A DNA stretch of 20,211 nucleotides from an uncultured Gemmatimonadales bacterium (GTDB lineage Bacteria > Gemmatimonadota > Gemmatimonadetes > Longimicrobiales > Gaopeijiaceae). Positions 1 through 7,814 of this stretch are shown here, piece by piece. Both the position numbers and the translations under genes were made by a program. The stretch lies in NCBI GenBank assembly GCA_937983085.1, contig CALJKZ010000077.1, forward strand, positions 1 through 20,211. Reading direction: 5' to 3'. The first letter of the stretch is position 1. Each line of letters opens with the position of its first letter. The notes beneath the pieces were generated by a model that worked only from the letters and a program-made list of their open reading frames with translations, made no database searches and had not been told where the DNA came from.

Positions 1-44
1 AGCACGCGGCGGACCCGCAGGAAGAGGCCGCCGTCGGAGGCTGA
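1..44 (+). CDS. possible 3' end of an upstream gene (partial)
   Basis: Reading from base 3, the first 41 bases encode an acidic tail (HAADPQEEAAVGG) ended by TGA at 42-44. It would be the C-terminus of a rightward gene that converges on the SDR gene ending at 71. The fragment is too short to identify, and the other frames are also open here, so this is only a plausible partial gene. Confidence 0.3.
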   Translation, partial: HAADPQEEAAVGG

Positions 45-70
45 CCCGACCTCAGCCGCGACGCTTCGAG

Positions 71-859
71 CTACTCCTCTCCGGTCATGGGGCCGGTGGC
101 GCCCAGAAGCCGGCCACCGTCCACGGGGAGGACGTGTCCGCTCACGAAGTCGGCGGACACCAGATAGAGGACGGCCCCGACGACGTCGTCGGGACTGCCG
201 GTGCGACGAAGCACGGCCTTCTGCGCTACCGCGTCCCACCGCTCCTCGGACCAGTCGTCAGGTGCCAGGACGGCCCCGGGTGCGATGGCGTTGACCCGGA
301 CCTCGGGGGCGTAGGACCGGGCCTGCACGCGCGTCAGGTGCGCCAGCGCGGCTTTGGAGACCGCGTGGTGAGGGTATCGGGTCCACGCCTGGAACGCCGA
401 AAGGTCGGTGATGTTGACCACGCAGCCGCGGGACGCGCGCAGCAGATCGACGGCGGCGCGCACGATGAGATGGGGGGCTCGAACGTTCAGGGACATGGCC
501 GCATCGAACTCGTCGGCGTCCACCTCTTCCAGAGGCATGGAGCGGAACGACGCGGCGGAATTGACGACGACGTCCATCCGTCCGAAGCGGGTCCGGGCTT
601 CAGCCACCAGCGACTCGGGGCCTCCACGGGCGGTGAGGTCGGCCTGAACGGCGAGGCAGTCGCGCCCCAACGTCTCGATGTCGCGGCGGGTCTCTTCTGC
701 GGCGTCCGACGACGAGCCGTATCCGATGACGATGTCGTACCCGGCCTCGGCCAGACCCAGGGCGATGGCCCGGCCCACGCGCACTGCGCCGCCGGTCACC
801 AGTGCCACGGGTGAGCGATCGTCCTTCGATTCGTGGTTGTGGCGTTTCTCGTCGGTCAT
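71..859 (-). CDS. SDR oxidoreductase, pteridine-reductase-like, with His in place of the catalytic Tyr
   Basis: The product is a 262-residue Rossmann-fold NAD(P)-dependent short-chain dehydrogenase. The nucleotide-binding motif TGGAVRVG is at residues 22-29, the NNAG equivalent is NSAA at 100-103, and the C-terminus carries the usual SGHVLPVDGG. Known pteridine reductases (PTR1/FolM type) use Asp-Tyr-Lys with spacing 13 and 4 rather than Ser-Tyr-Lys. Here Asp152 and Lys169 fit that spacing exactly, but the Tyr position is His165 (YPHHAVSK). This suggests a pterin-reducing or pterin-derived function with altered or lost chemistry. I chose ATG at 859 because the SDR fold begins just after it; no clear Shine-Dalgarno is visible. 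The frame stays open upstream, but that part does not look like protein. It is divergent from the SDR at 936, with 76 bases between. Confidence 0.88.
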   Translation of the reverse strand: MTDEKRHNHESKDDRSPVALVTGGAVRVGRAIALGLAEAGYDIVIGYGSSSDAAEETRRDIETLGRDCLAVQADLTARGGPESLVAEARTRFGRMDVVVNSAASFRSMPLEEVDADEFDAAMSLNVRAPHLIVRAAVDLLRASRGCVVNITDLSAFQAWTRYPHHAVSKAALAHLTRVQARSYAPEVRVNAIAPGAVLAPDDWSEERWDAVAQKAVLRRTGSPDDVVGAVLYLVSADFVSGHVLPVDGGRLLGATGPMTGEE

Positions 860-935
860 AGCGAGACTCAAAGAACAGGCTTCGGTACGAGGCTCGACGC
901 CGACACGACTCGAGAGCGGTCCAAAAGGGAGAGCG

Positions 936-1646
936 ATGCCGAACGTCACAGGCAAAGTGGCCATCGTCACGGGAAGCACCAAGGGGATCGGGAGGGCCAT
1001 CGCCGAGCGGATGGTCAACGAGGGGGCGCACGTCGTCATCACCTCGAGGACCGCCGAGGACGTGGAGTCCGTCGCCGAGCACCTCGGCGAGAACGCCGTG
1101 GGAATCGCCTGCGACGTCGCGGACGCGGCGTCGTGCCAGGCGCTCGTGGACCGCACGGTGGAACACTTCGGCCGACTCGACGTCCTCGTGAACAACGCCG
1201 GCCTCGGCATCTTCAAACCCATCTCCGAGATGAGCGTCGAAGAGTGGCGGCTTCAGGTCGACGTGAACCTGGGCGGCGTCTTCTACTGCTCCAAGGCAGC
1301 GCTTCCGCATCTGTCGGCCACCGGGGACGGATACATCATCAACATCGGCTCGCTGGCCAGTCGCAACACCTTCGCCAGCGGCACGGGATACAACGCGTCG
1401 AAGTTCGGCTTGTTGGGCATGACCGAGGCGATGATGCTGGACGTCCGGTACGACGACGTCCGGGTGTCCATCGTCATGCCGGGCAGCGTGAATACGCCCT
1501 TCAACGACAACGAGACGGCTCCCGAGCGTGGCTGGAAGCTCGAGGCCGACGACTGCGCTCTGGCCGTCATGCAGCTTCTGGAGTACCCGAAGGAGGCCCA
1601 CGTCAGTCGCATCGAGATGCGGCCGGCACAACCCAATAGGGGGTAA
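936..1646 (+). CDS. classical SDR family oxidoreductase
   Basis: The product is a 236-residue short-chain dehydrogenase/reductase. Motifs seen are TGSTKGIG (12-19), NNAG (86-89), Ser139, and YNASK with Tyr152 and Lys156, so the catalytic set is intact. It ends soon after the substrate loop and lacks the longer C-terminus of many family members. It resembles 3-oxoacyl-reductase or generic alcohol dehydrogenase SDRs. The substrate cannot be read from the sequence. The ATG at 936 is preceded by an AGGGAGAG Shine-Dalgarno at about 926-933, which fixes the start although the frame is open further upstream. The lipoprotein gene starts 5 bases after the stop, so the two are probably cotranscribed. 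Confidence 0.9.
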   Translation: MPNVTGKVAIVTGSTKGIGRAIAERMVNEGAHVVITSRTAEDVESVAEHLGENAVGIACDVADAASCQALVDRTVEHFGRLDVLVNNAGLGIFKPISEMSVEEWRLQVDVNLGGVFYCSKAALPHLSATGDGYIINIGSLASRNTFASGTGYNASKFGLLGMTEAMMLDVRYDDVRVSIVMPGSVNTPFNDNETAPERGWKLEADDCALAVMQLLEYPKEAHVSRIEMRPAQPNRG

Positions 1647-1651
1647 GGCAC

Positions 1652-2149
1652 ATGAGACGGATTACCGCGATCGCCGCGAGCCTGGCTCTGGCCGCGTGCA
1701 CGACTTCGCCTGCCCCGGCGACGTCGGGTCCCGTTCCGCTCTCCTACGGGGATGCCGCCACCTTCGAGCCCCTCGTGGCCATGTCGTCCGCGGGAGCATC
1801 GTGCGTGCAGCCGGCCGAGGCGCATCTGCCCTCGGGCGCGCGGTCCGTGGCCATGCGCTACGCGGGACCTCCGGAGCGCCAGGTCACGGTCACCCTCGAC
1901 GCCGAGGGCACGCCCATACGGTATCTCGACGTCCGCGGAGATCTGACGGAAGCCGACGGAGACGCCCGGGACCGGACCACCATCGGGCTCTTCCTCGAGC
2001 AGGGCTACGCGGTCCTCAGCAACCGAAGGGCGGCGGACACGCCCTCCATGCTCGAGGTCCCCCTGGACGACCTGGTCGCGTCACCGCGACTCGGGAATCC
2101 GGAAGCGGTGATGGCGCAGGTCCTGGACCGCTGCGTCGAGGTCAACTGA
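1652..2149 (+). CDS. small lipoprotein of unknown function
   Basis: The product is 165 residues with a short lipoprotein signal: two arginines, a hydrophobic stretch and the lipobox LAAC with the acylated Cys at residue 16. It should therefore be anchored in a membrane facing the periplasm. The mature part has two further cysteines, one after residue 50 and one near the C-terminus, that could form a disulfide. I recognise no domain. It starts 5 bases after the SDR stop behind a G-rich ribosome site (AGGGGG), and its last 8 bases overlap the 3' end of the converging gene on the other strand. Confidence 0.75.
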   Translation: MRRITAIAASLALAACTTSPAPATSGPVPLSYGDAATFEPLVAMSSAGASCVQPAEAHLPSGARSVAMRYAGPPERQVTVTLDAEGTPIRYLDVRGDLTEADGDARDRTTIGLFLEQGYAVLSNRRAADTPSMLEVPLDDLVASPRLGNPEAVMAQVLDRCVEVN

Positions 2150-2714
2150 CGGACGCGCCCGAACCCTCGTCCGCCGACAGGGCCTCGAGAGCGGCCCGTT
2201 CCGCCCGCATGGCCTGAGGCGTCCGCTTCAAGGCGTCGGGGATCCGCGTCTTCACCAGCCACCATCCGATGCCGACGACGATGAAGGTGGCCAGGCCCAC
2301 CGAGGCCCAGAACGCTCCCCAGAGCGCTTCCCTCTCCAGCACGTCGGCGATTCGTGGCATGACGAAGCGTGAGAGGGACTCGGCTGCGGCTGCAGCACAG
2401 AGGCCGATGTACGACCAGGCCATCCAGATGGCGTGGGCTTCCATCCAGGACTTCCGCGGACGTCGCCGCAGGACGGTGTAGAGCCCGGCTGCCAGCGTCA
2501 CCGCGCCCACGACCGCGGCGACGTGGAACGGGCCCGCTCGGCCCGTCATGTCGTAGATGGACAAGGCCGAGACCAGGACCACGGCCATGGACCAGACGTA
2601 GAGGTGTCCGACCGTGCGGTGCCATCGGGTGCCTTTGGGAAGCAGGATGACCACGGCCCCGGCTGCCAGCGCCACCAGGCATGCCAGGAAGTGGACCCAG
2701 CCGAGGGTGCTCAT
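2142..2714 (-). CDS. DUF2306-like polytopic membrane protein
   Basis: The product is 190 residues with about five hydrophobic helices (roughly 4-25, 38-55, 62-81, 95-113 and 136-154) and a hydrophilic C-terminal tail. Histidines lie near helix ends (H8, H32, H37, H64, H94), and the loop KGTRWHRTVGHLYV matches what I know of the DUF2306 family of predicted inner-membrane proteins, possibly heme or quinone related. No biochemical role is established. Its ATG at 2714 overlaps the stop of the regulator by 4 bases (ATGA), so it is the last gene of a three-gene, translationally coupled leftward operon. Confidence 0.8.
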   Translation of the reverse strand: MSTLGWVHFLACLVALAAGAVVILLPKGTRWHRTVGHLYVWSMAVVLVSALSIYDMTGRAGPFHVAAVVGAVTLAAGLYTVLRRRPRKSWMEAHAIWMAWSYIGLCAAAAAESLSRFVMPRIADVLEREALWGAFWASVGLATFIVVGIGWWLVKTRIPDALKRTPQAMRAERAALEALSADEGSGASVS

Positions 2715-3025
2715 GGCTTCAGTCCTCCGATGAGAGTCTCGAGACGCGTCAGGTAGTCGCCGAAGGCCTCCCGGCCGTCGGCGCTGAGCCGGTAGCGGGT
2801 GGCGGCTCTCCCGTCGTCGAGGACGCGATGGGTCTCGACGTAGCCCGCGTCGACCAGACGGGACATGTGTGTGCTCAGGTTGCCGTCGGTGAGGCCGATC
2901 TGGTCACGGAGATGCGTGAACACGGCGTCGTCCACCGAGGCGAGTACGGCCATGATGGAAAGCCGGATGCGGGAGTGGATGACGTCGTCGAGGCCTCGGT
3001 AGTCGAAGGCCGCGTCTTCGCCCAT
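2711..3025 (-). CDS. winged-helix transcriptional regulator (ArsR/MarR-like)
   Basis: The product is a 104-residue stand-alone winged-helix protein. After an N-terminal helix that contains IHSRIRLSIMAVL, the helix-turn-helix lies at about 34-58, with recognition helix TDGNLSTHMSRL. The wing is at about 62-80 (GYVET...RYRLSADG). This layout fits the compact winged-helix family often annotated as a MarR/PadR-like or 'winged helix DNA-binding domain' protein. It lacks the metal-binding cysteines of ArsR sensors. The start ATG at 3025 overlaps the previous gene's stop as TGATG, and its own stop overlaps the next start as ATGA. The paired palindromes at 3698-3731 upstream of the operon are its most likely binding site (inference). 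Confidence 0.88.
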   Translation of the reverse strand: MGEDAAFDYRGLDDVIHSRIRLSIMAVLASVDDAVFTHLRDQIGLTDGNLSTHMSRLVDAGYVETHRVLDDGRAATRYRLSADGREAFGDYLTRLETLIGGLKP

Positions 3026-3624
3026 CAGCCGCCCGAAGCCACGGGACGTTCCATCCGTCGCAGGGCCAACGCAGGAGCGATCTCCAGCATCACGGTCAGG
3101 GCAGCCAGGCCGAGGACCGCGGAGGGACCCTGGAAGACGAGGAGGGCCGCGCCTCCCATCCACCACCCCACCCCCACCAGGCTCAGTCCGCGCAGGCCGC
3201 TGACGAAGCCGGTGGCGAAGTAGCCGGCCCCGAACAGGATGGCCAGGAGGCCCGGCAGTCCGTCGGGAGCCACGGCGCCGGTGGGAATGCTCACCATGCC
3301 CACCATCGTGAGTGTGACGCCGAGCCCGATCCAGATGCCCGCGAAGGCCCGGGATGCGGCATTCCGCACCGTGGCCCTCGCCGCCTCCCGGCGGCCGCGA
3401 ATCATGGACGCCACCCAGCCGGTCACCACGACACCCACCCAGACGGCGGCGATGAAGCCGAAGCGACCGGACTGCTCGCCCACCCACGTGAGGACCAGAC
3501 CGAGGGTGATGAGTACACCCCAGACCATCTGGTACCACCAGGTTCCCCGCACCAGGTCCTGGCTGTCGGCCATGAGTGCGCGTATGGCCGCGAGGTCGTC
3601 TCGGAGGGTCGGGTCGTCGTTCAT
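3025..3624 (-). CDS. multi-pass membrane protein, first gene of regulator operon
   Basis: The product is 199 residues from ATG at 3624. An acidic N-terminal segment (about 1-30) is followed by four to five hydrophobic helices separated by short basic loops, for example RGRREAAR after the second helix. Small membrane proteins of this kind are often encoded next to compact winged-helix regulators. I cannot assign an activity. The start is uncertain: GTG at 3678 would add an 18-residue proline-rich leader (PPPPPP). I prefer 3624 because the leader looks like low-complexity translation of intergenic DNA, although neither start has a good ribosome site. The gene is coupled to the regulator through TGATG. 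Confidence 0.75.
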   Translation of the reverse strand: MNDDPTLRDDLAAIRALMADSQDLVRGTWWYQMVWGVLITLGLVLTWVGEQSGRFGFIAAVWVGVVVTGWVASMIRGRREAARATVRNAASRAFAGIWIGLGVTLTMVGMVSIPTGAVAPDGLPGLLAILFGAGYFATGFVSGLRGLSLVGVGWWMGGAALLVFQGPSAVLGLAALTVMLEIAPALALRRMERPVASGG

Positions 3625-3697
3625 GGGAGGCGGGGGTGGGAGAGGGCGGGTGGTGGGCGCGTCGGGGTGAACGGTCACTCCGGGTGTCGTCTCAGGG

Positions 3698-3731
3698 CTT
3701 TGAAAAACAAAGTGACTTTGAATATCAAAGT
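3698..3731. promoter_or_regulatory. tandem palindromic operator candidate
   Basis: Two copies of CTTTG-N5-CAAAG lie at 3698-3712 and 3716-3730, with centres 18 bases apart, so they fall on nearly the same face of the helix. The second extends to a perfect 7-base inverted repeat (ACTTTGA, ATA spacer, TCAAAGT; 3715-3731). The block is a sharp AT-rich island in GC-rich DNA. It sits between the leftward regulator operon and the rightward fumarase gene. Autoregulation by the winged-helix protein at 2711-3025 is the simplest reading (inference). Confidence 0.65.
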
Positions 3732-3841
3732 ACGCCCGAGGGGATCCTCCACCAAGCCCTTCGTGTCCCGGGGGACCTCAGTAGATTCAAGAGCCAGCCC
3801 CACCCGCCATCGATGGACGCGAACGAGGAGACCCAGCCGCC

Positions 3842-5236
3842 ATGGCCGACGGATATCGGATCGAGAAGGATTCCCTCGGAGAGATGAAGGTTCCGGAGCG
3901 AGCTCTCTACGGGGCACAGACCCAGCGAGCCCGGGAGAACTTCCCCATCAGCGGCCAGGGCTTCGATCGACGGTTCATTCGCGCCTTGGGCCTCATCAAG
4001 AAGGCCGCTGCCGAGTCCAACGCGGAGCTGGGGCATCTGGACGGAGCCATCGCCGATGCCATCTCCACCGCGGCCGGTGAGGTGGCCAGCGGGCGGTGGG
4101 ACGACGAATTCGTCGTCGACATCTACCAGACGGGCTCGGGCACCTCGACGAACATGAACACCAACGAGGTCGTCGCGCGCAGGGCCACCCAGCTCATGGC
4201 CGATGGGCGGGAGGTCCACCCCAACGACCACGTCAACTTCGGTCAGTCGTCCAACGACGTGATCCCCACCGCCATCCACGTGTCGGCGAGGGTAGCCATC
4301 GAGACCGACCTGCTTCCGGCGTTGGAGCACATGCGCGCGGCCCTCGCCGAGAAGGCAGAAGCATTCGACGACGTCATGAAGTCGGGCCGTACCCACCTGA
4401 TGGACGCCACACCGGTCCGGTTGGGGCAGGAGTTCGGAGGGTACGCCACCCAGGTGGCCAAGGGGATCCAGCGGGTTGAAGCCGCTGCCGGGGAGTTGCA
4501 GGAGCTGGCCCTGGGCGGCACCGCGGTGGGGACGGGGATCAACACGGATCCGGCCTTCGCCGCCAAGGTCATCGAACGCGTCTCGCAGTCCACGGGCATC
4601 CTCTTCACCGAGGCCGGCAACCACTTCGAGGCCCAGGGGGCCAAGGACGCTGCCGTGAACGTCGCGGGCGCCCTGAACACGGTGGCGACGAGCTTCATGA
4701 AGATCGCCGACGACATCCGGTGGCTCGGCTCCGGCCCGACGTCGGGGCTGTTCGAGCTCAGGTTGCCCGCCATCCAGCCCGGCTCGTCCATCATGCCCGG
4801 AAAGGTGAACCCGGTGATGGCCGAGGCGATGATGATGGTGTGCGCCCGTGTCATGGGGAACCACACCACCGTCACCGTGGCAGGGAGCCGAGGCAACTTC
4901 GAGCTCAACGTCATGATGCCGGTCCTCGCCCAGGCCCTCCTGGAGTCCATCACCATCCTGGCGGCCATTGCCCGGGAGTTCACCGACCGCTGCATCGTGG
5001 GTCTCGAGGCCAACGAGGAACGGGCCCGGGAGCTCCTGGAGAAGAACCCGTCCATCGCGACGGCCCTGAATCCGTACATCGGATACGACAAGGCCGCGGA
5101 GGTGGCGAAGGAGGCGGCGAAGCGGGGGGTCAGCGTTCGGGAGATCGTCCTTGAGAAGGGGCTCCTGGCCGACGGCGAGATCGATGCGGCGCTGGATGTG
5201 CGCTCCATGACCGAGCCGGGTCTTCCGGACACCTGA
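3842..5236 (+). CDS. fumC: class II fumarate hydratase
   Basis: Fumarase C interconverts fumarate and L-malate in the TCA cycle as a cytoplasmic homotetramer without an iron-sulfur cluster. The 464-residue length is normal. Clear family blocks are present: TGSGTSTNMNTNEV (97-110), HPNDHVNFGQSSND (126-139), SGRTHLMDATP with His185 (181-191), and the signature GSSIMPGKVNP (314-324) with the catalytic serine loop. Aspartase shares the fold, but the asparagine-rich N-terminal block, the SGRTHLMDATP block and the overall sequence fit FumC better. The ATG at 3842 has a GAGGAG element about 11 bases upstream. The propeller lipoprotein gene begins one base after the stop. Confidence 0.96.
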   Translation: MADGYRIEKDSLGEMKVPERALYGAQTQRARENFPISGQGFDRRFIRALGLIKKAAAESNAELGHLDGAIADAISTAAGEVASGRWDDEFVVDIYQTGSGTSTNMNTNEVVARRATQLMADGREVHPNDHVNFGQSSNDVIPTAIHVSARVAIETDLLPALEHMRAALAEKAEAFDDVMKSGRTHLMDATPVRLGQEFGGYATQVAKGIQRVEAAAGELQELALGGTAVGTGINTDPAFAAKVIERVSQSTGILFTEAGNHFEAQGAKDAAVNVAGALNTVATSFMKIADDIRWLGSGPTSGLFELRLPAIQPGSSIMPGKVNPVMAEAMMMVCARVMGNHTTVTVAGSRGNFELNVMMPVLAQALLESITILAAIAREFTDRCIVGLEANEERARELLEKNPSIATALNPYIGYDKAAEVAKEAAKRGVSVREIVLEKGLLADGEIDAALDVRSMTEPGLPDT

Positions 5237-5237
5237 T

Positions 5238-6536
5238 ATGCGTAGCGGACCGGGTCGACCACGGCCATCGGCGAGGCGGTGGCTGGCCCTCTTCGTTCTC
5301 GCGTGCGTCGGGTGTGGGTCGGAGGACGCTCCCGACCTGACGGTCACGGTTCGGGATTCGGCGGGCATCGCCATCCACGAGTTTCCGGCGGGCGTCCTTT
5401 CAGCACCACCGTCCCTTCGATTGGCGTCCCGGCCGACGGTACAGATCGGCGTGGTGGAAGGGGCCCCCGAGTATCAATGGACCCGGCCGGTAGCAGGGGT
5501 GAGGCTCTCCGACGGGGCCTTCGCCGTCCTGGAACAGACCCCCGCGGAGATCAGGGTTTTCGACCCGTCGGGGAGCTACCAGGCCACCGTGGGCACGGAG
5601 GGGCGTGGCCCCGGTGAGCTCCAGTCGCCCGTGGGCCTGGCCGCCCTGGCGGCGGACACCCTGCTCGTGTGGGATCGGGGCACCCGCCGGCTCACCTGGT
5701 TCGCCAGAGATGGAGCCCTGCTGCGCGAGACCACCGTACGGGAGCCCGGTGGCATCCTGACCCTGCGGGCCGTCGCCCCGTCCCCGACGGGGGACGTCAT
5801 GGTCCTGGGTCCGACGACGTCGGCCCTGGATCTGGCGAATCAGGGCAAGATCCGCGAGACCTGGCAGGTCCTGGCCCTGGGGCCCGTAGGGGACGAGGGT
5901 TCGATGGTCGGAAGCGTGCCGGGCGTCGAGCGCGACATCTCCATCCAGGGCTCCGGCGGCGAGATCCAGTCGGTGAGCATCCGGGGCCGATGGTGGTGGG
6001 GCGACGGCTTCGTGTGGGCGTCCAGCCGCGGGGTTTGGACAGGAGACCGCCTCGTTCCTGAAGCCCGCCACTTCGACAGGGACGCCGGCCTCGACCTCAT
6101 CGTTCGACTCCCGTCGGAGAATCGCGCCTTCACGCCCGCGCTCATCGACTCCCTCCACGAGGTCGAGTTGGAGCGCGCCGCCGATCCCGGAAGCCGGGCG
6201 CTGTGGGAGGCCGACTTCGAGGGGCGGGAGTACCCGGACCTGGTCCCTCCCGTGGCGTCGGTCTTCGCCGATGCCGCGAACCGGGTCTGGATCGGCCTCA
6301 CCGATCCGCCTCCCGAGAACCTCCCATCCGGCCAGCACACCGGCGTCCGCCGCTGGGCCGTAGTGGAAGAACGTGGACCGGAGGCCGGGCCGAAGGAGCT
6401 CGAGTTTCTCGGGGTCGTGACCATCCCCGCACGAAGCCACCCGCTCTACGCCGACGAGGAAGGGCTCCTCATCGTCCGTAACGACGAAGCCTTCGACGTG
6501 GCCAGCATCGAGTGGTATCCCTTCGTCGTCGAGTGA
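5238..6536 (+). CDS. six-bladed beta-propeller lipoprotein
   Basis: The product is 432 residues. A basic, hydrophobic N-terminus leads to a lipobox around residues 20-26 (VLACVGC; Cys23 or Cys26 would be acylated), so it is probably a membrane-anchored extracytoplasmic protein. After this comes VRDSAGIAIHEF and then NHL/6-bladed propeller-like repeats (GVRLSDGAFAVLE, IRVFDPSGSYQATVG, GRGPGEL). Such proteins are very numerous in Gemmatimonadota, and their ligands are generally unknown. It follows fumC by a single base. Cotranscription is likely, but a functional tie to fumarase is not implied. Confidence 0.85.
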   Translation: MRSGPGRPRPSARRWLALFVLACVGCGSEDAPDLTVTVRDSAGIAIHEFPAGVLSAPPSLRLASRPTVQIGVVEGAPEYQWTRPVAGVRLSDGAFAVLEQTPAEIRVFDPSGSYQATVGTEGRGPGELQSPVGLAALAADTLLVWDRGTRRLTWFARDGALLRETTVREPGGILTLRAVAPSPTGDVMVLGPTTSALDLANQGKIRETWQVLALGPVGDEGSMVGSVPGVERDISIQGSGGEIQSVSIRGRWWWGDGFVWASSRGVWTGDRLVPEARHFDRDAGLDLIVRLPSENRAFTPALIDSLHEVELERAADPGSRALWEADFEGREYPDLVPPVASVFADAANRVWIGLTDPPPENLPSGQHTGVRRWAVVEERGPEAGPKELEFLGVVTIPARSHPLYADEEGLLIVRNDEAFDVASIEWYPFVVE

Positions 6537-6555
6537 GGCCACCCACCGAACGAAC

Positions 6556-6589
6556 GCAGGGGCCGACCCCCTTCGGGATCGGCCCCTGC
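6556..6589. terminator. hairpin terminator between convergent genes
   Basis: A perfect 11-bp stem pairs 6556-6566 (GCAGGGGCCGA) with 6579-6589, and the loop contains CTTCGGG. It lies 20 bases after the propeller gene stop and about 50 bases from the stop of the converging gene. A long U-tract is missing on both strands, so termination may be weak or factor-assisted. Confidence 0.65.
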
Positions 6590-6639
6590 CGCACTTCAAC
6601 CTGGTTGGGATCGCCCGCGTACGGGGCGATCGACCCGGT

Positions 6640-7425
6640 CTAGAAGGGCAGCGCCAACGGCGCCAGGCGGGTTTCGGCGGCCCGCTCCATGAATCGAGGC
6701 GTGTAGGCGCGGATGTGACGTCCGCCGGCGTACACCTCGATCATGTGGAACTCCCAGGGCCGGAAGGTCTCCAGGTAGGAGAGCCCCCCGAGTAAAGGCA
6801 CCTCGTCGACGTACACCACGGGCTCGACCACGCGACCCCGGACTACCAGGCAGTGATCCCCGCGACGTCCGTTGCAGTTGGTCATGGGCGCCACGGCGCG
6901 GTATTCGACGAACTCGAGCGCGTCGCGGGCCGTGCTGGTGGCGAGAGCGTCACGCTCGAAGGCGTAGACGCTCGTAGCCGCGGCGTTCCGACGCGACCGG
7001 AATCGATCGGAGACCACTTGGAGCCCCTCGAGAAGCACGGGCTTCGCCTCGAGCTCGATGGTCAGGAGCGCATCGCCATTGGCGACGGTGCCCCGCCAGG
7101 ACCGGGTCTCGTAGCCGAGTTGCTCGACCTGGAGTTCAAGGATCCCAGGTGTGACGTCGGGAATGCGGAACCGCCCATCGTCGTTGGTCAGGGAGCCCCA
7201 GTCGGTGCCGGGCAGACCGACCCACGCCCCTACGAGCGCGTTGCCCGTCTCCGCATCGACAACGAGGCCCGCCACCTCGAAGGAGAGCCCTTCGTCGCCG
7301 TGTTCCTGGCCCGAGAGCCCCGAGAACAGCAGGCCCACGGCTGCAATCGCCATGAGGAAGCCGAGGAGCGTGGAGCGAGACCCGCCCCTCATGGCCATCC
7401 CCAGTGTGTTTCTGGTGTTGATCAT
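6640..7425 (-). CDS. secreted carboxypeptidase-regulatory plus TonB-plug domain protein
   Basis: The product is 261 residues. An N-terminal hydrophobic segment (about 19-36) acts as signal or anchor. A carboxypeptidase regulatory-like beta-sandwich follows at about 50-128 (VAGLVVDAETGNALVGAWV, DDGRFRIPDV). The remainder, about 137-245, resembles a TonB-receptor plug (VVRGRVVEPVVYVDEVP, IEVYAGG). No outer-membrane beta-barrel follows. Short proteins of this architecture are common in Gemmatimonadota; a periplasmic or surface binding role is likely but unproven. C184 and C192 could form a disulfide. The ATG at 7425 has a GGGGGA element about 8 bases upstream. The 435 bases upstream are gene-free and rich in hairpins. 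Confidence 0.82.
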   Translation of the reverse strand: MINTRNTLGMAMRGGSRSTLLGFLMAIAAVGLLFSGLSGQEHGDEGLSFEVAGLVVDAETGNALVGAWVGLPGTDWGSLTNDDGRFRIPDVTPGILELQVEQLGYETRSWRGTVANGDALLTIELEAKPVLLEGLQVVSDRFRSRRNAAATSVYAFERDALATSTARDALEFVEYRAVAPMTNCNGRRGDHCLVVRGRVVEPVVYVDEVPLLGGLSYLETFRPWEFHMIEVYAGGRHIRAYTPRFMERAAETRLAPLALPF

Positions 7426-7549
7426 CGTTCGTTTCCCCCGTAATCAGCGTCATCCCGTCCCGGCCGGCTCGTGGAGCCGGCCCGGGGCACCATGAAGGGC
7501 AACCGTCGTGCCGTGGAATGCCGCGCCGGCGCGGAAGAGGGTCGAAGGC

Positions 7550-7580
7550 ACACAAATCGTTGTTGAACAACGCTTTGTGT
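7550..7580. repeat. 31-base near-perfect palindrome
   Basis: The left arm ACACAAA, T, CGTTGTT and the right arm AACAACG, C, TTTGTGT surround a single central G (7565). Only one of the 15 position pairs mismatches (T7557 with C7573). The element is AT-rich in GC-rich surroundings and lies about 125 bases upstream of the plug-domain gene start. It could be an operator for a dimeric regulator or an RNA hairpin. Confidence 0.75.
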
Positions 7581-7589
7581 TGTGCGCGT

Positions 7590-7611
7590 GCGCCGCCGAA
7601 AGGCGTGGCGC
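7590..7611. other. GAAA-tetraloop hairpin
   Basis: Read on the plus strand, GCGCC-GCC (7590-7597) pairs with GGC-GT-GGCGC (7602-7611) around a GAAA tetraloop at 7598-7601, with a 2-base GT bulge. A GNRA cap is typical of structured RNA, and it points to plus-strand transcription if it is functional. Confidence 0.4.
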
Positions 7612-7722
7612 CGCTGGGTCTGCGTCCCCTGTGGAGGACAGCCGGACGCCGCGTCCTCGGACACTGTCGAGGCGTTTGGGGTCGATGCGTCCCGGGTGTG
7701 GCGACGCGGACGGCCAGGGGGG

Positions 7723-7759
7723 AAAAAGCGAGTGACGGCAGGTGCAAGCACCTACCGCC
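7723..7759 (-). terminator. Rho-independent terminator candidate downstream of 7861-8307 gene
   Basis: On the minus strand a 12-bp stem (GGCGGTAGGTGC with GCACCTGCCGTC, two G-U pairs, tight TT turn) occupies 7759-7734. Six bases later comes TTTTT (7727-7723). It lies about 100 bases after the stop of the unknown leftward gene and separates it from the plug-domain gene. Confidence 0.55.
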
Positions 7760-7814
7760 ACTCTTGGCACGCCCCCCCAGGGCGTGTTGCCCACCCGAAC
7801 TGGCGTGGGACTTT

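Noticed and set aside
3725..5374. A 549-codon leftward open frame opposite fumC.
   Set aside because: It mirrors the codon pattern of fumC, has no recognisable protein motif and lacks a ribosome site. It is a typical artefact of GC-rich coding DNA.
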